Shown: piece by piece, positions 5,499 to 6,108 of the stretch | How positions within the stretch are numbered: the stretch's first letter is position 1 | Layout: the number at the start of each line of letters is the position of its first letter | Assembly: GCA_003973375.1 (NCBI GenBank) | Contig: QNYL01000242.1 | Coordinates: forward strand, 1 to 6,108 | Length of the DNA stretch: 6,108 nucleotides | Origin: Flavobacteriia bacterium | GTDB taxonomy: Bacteria > Bacteroidota > Bacteroidia > Flavobacteriales > Flavobacteriaceae | Direction: 5' to 3' | Translations under genes and position numbers: made by a program | Notes under the pieces: model-generated | The model's database searches: none | What the model saw: only the letters and a program-made list of their open reading frames with translations | What the model was told of the DNA's origin: nothing

Positions 5499-6108
5499 AT
5501 GAGATTAGAAGTCATTGAAAATCATCCTCAATCATTAAAAAGTAAAAAACCGATCCTGCTTATCCACGGTATGTGGCATGGAGCCTGGTGTTGGAAGCCT
5601 AAATTTATGCCTTATCTTGAAAAGCTTGGTTTTAAAGCCTATGCTTTGAGTCTGTCTAATCACGGAGGGAGTCCAAGACGTAAGAATATGAACCTTTTAC
5701 GTATAAGCGACTATGTAAATGATGTAAAACAAGTAGTTGATTCTTTAGAAGATACGCCTGTATTGATAGGACATTCTATGGGAGGTTTTGTCGTTCAGAA
5801 ATATCTGGAAAAATATCAGGCTCCGGGAGCTGTATTACTGGCTTCTGTACCTCCGTTTGGTGTACTGAAAGGAACTCTTGCCGTATTAAATGCTTTTCCG
5901 GGAGCTTTCCTGAAAGCAAATCTCACTCTGGATCTAAAAAATATTATCGATACGCCGGAAAAGTTCAGGTATTTGATGTTTTCTGACAAAGTTGCAGAGG
6001 AGGATATAGCTAAATATTTAAAGTTAATCGATAGTGAGTCCTATCTGGCTTATATGGATATGCTTGGACTAAATCTGGTTAAAACCAATAAGATCAAAAC
6101 AGCTTTAC
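5499..6108 (+). CDS. Alpha/beta hydrolase, N-terminal part (3' end outside window)
   Basis: The first 203 codons of a cytoplasmic alpha/beta-hydrolase; no signal peptide is seen. The oxyanion-hole motif LLIHGMWHGAW (20-30, H23-G24) follows the first core strand. NHGGSPR (54-60) stands where many relatives have DLRGHG. The nucleophile elbow is IGHSMGGFVVQ (90-100) with S93. The acid and histidine of the triad must lie in the missing part or close to the cut. The ATG at 5499-5501 follows AAAAGAACGG and sits 51 nt after menF. Possible roles are an esterase/lipase of the AB_hydrolase_1/6 type or, given the neighbours, MenH (SHCHC synthase). The GHSMGG elbow and HGMWHGAW are generic and do not look specifically like MenH, so I leave it unnamed. 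It is intact as far as it can be seen. Confidence 0.85.
   Translation, partial: MRLEVIENHPQSLKSKKPILLIHGMWHGAWCWKPKFMPYLEKLGFKAYALSLSNHGGSPRRKNMNLLRISDYVNDVKQVVDSLEDTPVLIGHSMGGFVVQKYLEKYQAPGAVLLASVPPFGVLKGTLAVLNAFPGAFLKANLTLDLKNIIDTPEKFRYLMFSDKVAEEDIAKYLKLIDSESYLAYMDMLGLNLVKTNKIKTAL

Noticed and set aside
5499..6108. Naming the hydrolase menH.
   Set aside because: Only the gene position supports it; the visible motifs are shared by many esterases and the C-terminal triad residues are outside the window.
1..6108. Defence island, CRISPR array, tRNA or rRNA, or prophage genes.
   Set aside because: No spaced direct repeats, no tRNA-like cloverleaf and no phage or defence signature was seen; apart from the uncharacterised 2268-3332 gene the content is ordinary housekeeping and transport.

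Overview
The window looks like chromosomal DNA of a Bacteroidota bacterium, most likely a flavobacterium of the Chryseobacterium/Weeksellaceae kind. The reasons are the AT-rich sequence, the near absence of strong Shine-Dalgarno sites, several matches to the Bacteroidota -7 promoter element TAnnTTTG, and the gene types: a PRiA4b ORF-3-like protein with an acidic tail and a compact isochorismate synthase. Genus level is an inference from protein style, not from a search.

Layout. (1) 1-353, + strand: the C-terminal 116 codons of acetyl-CoA synthetase, closed by a strong hairpin terminator at 361-392. (2) 394-2137, - strand: a two-gene ABC exporter operon, ATPase first and ABC-2 type permease second, 7 nt apart. 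The ATPase begins with TTG. It converges on the acs terminator. (3) 2138-2267: a divergent intergenic region with a perfect 12-bp palindrome and a TAnnTTTG box facing right. (4) 2268-3332, + strand: a 354-residue conserved-looking protein with no obvious family name, in which I see a spaced set of kinase/aminoglycoside-phosphotransferase-like motifs. This is the most interesting item here. (5) 3338-3838, - strand: a PRiA4b ORF-3-like (PF07929) protein, ending 5 nt from the end of gene 4. (6) 3949-5447, + strand: a translationally coupled pair, a MenI/YdiI-type hotdog thioesterase and an isochorismate synthase (MenF), pointing to menaquinone biosynthesis. (7) 5499-6108, + strand: the first 203 codons of an alpha/beta hydrolase running off the window, with its own probable promoter box.

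How they work together. The only clear pathway link is menI-menF. MenF makes isochorismate, the entry step of the o-succinylbenzoate route to menaquinone, and MenI hydrolyses 1,4-dihydroxy-2-naphthoyl-CoA later in the same route. The downstream hydrolase might belong to this cluster, but that cannot be settled from the fragment. The ABC pair forms one membrane export unit. I see no mobile element, CRISPR array, tRNA or rRNA, and no defence-type cluster; most of the window is ordinary core genome.
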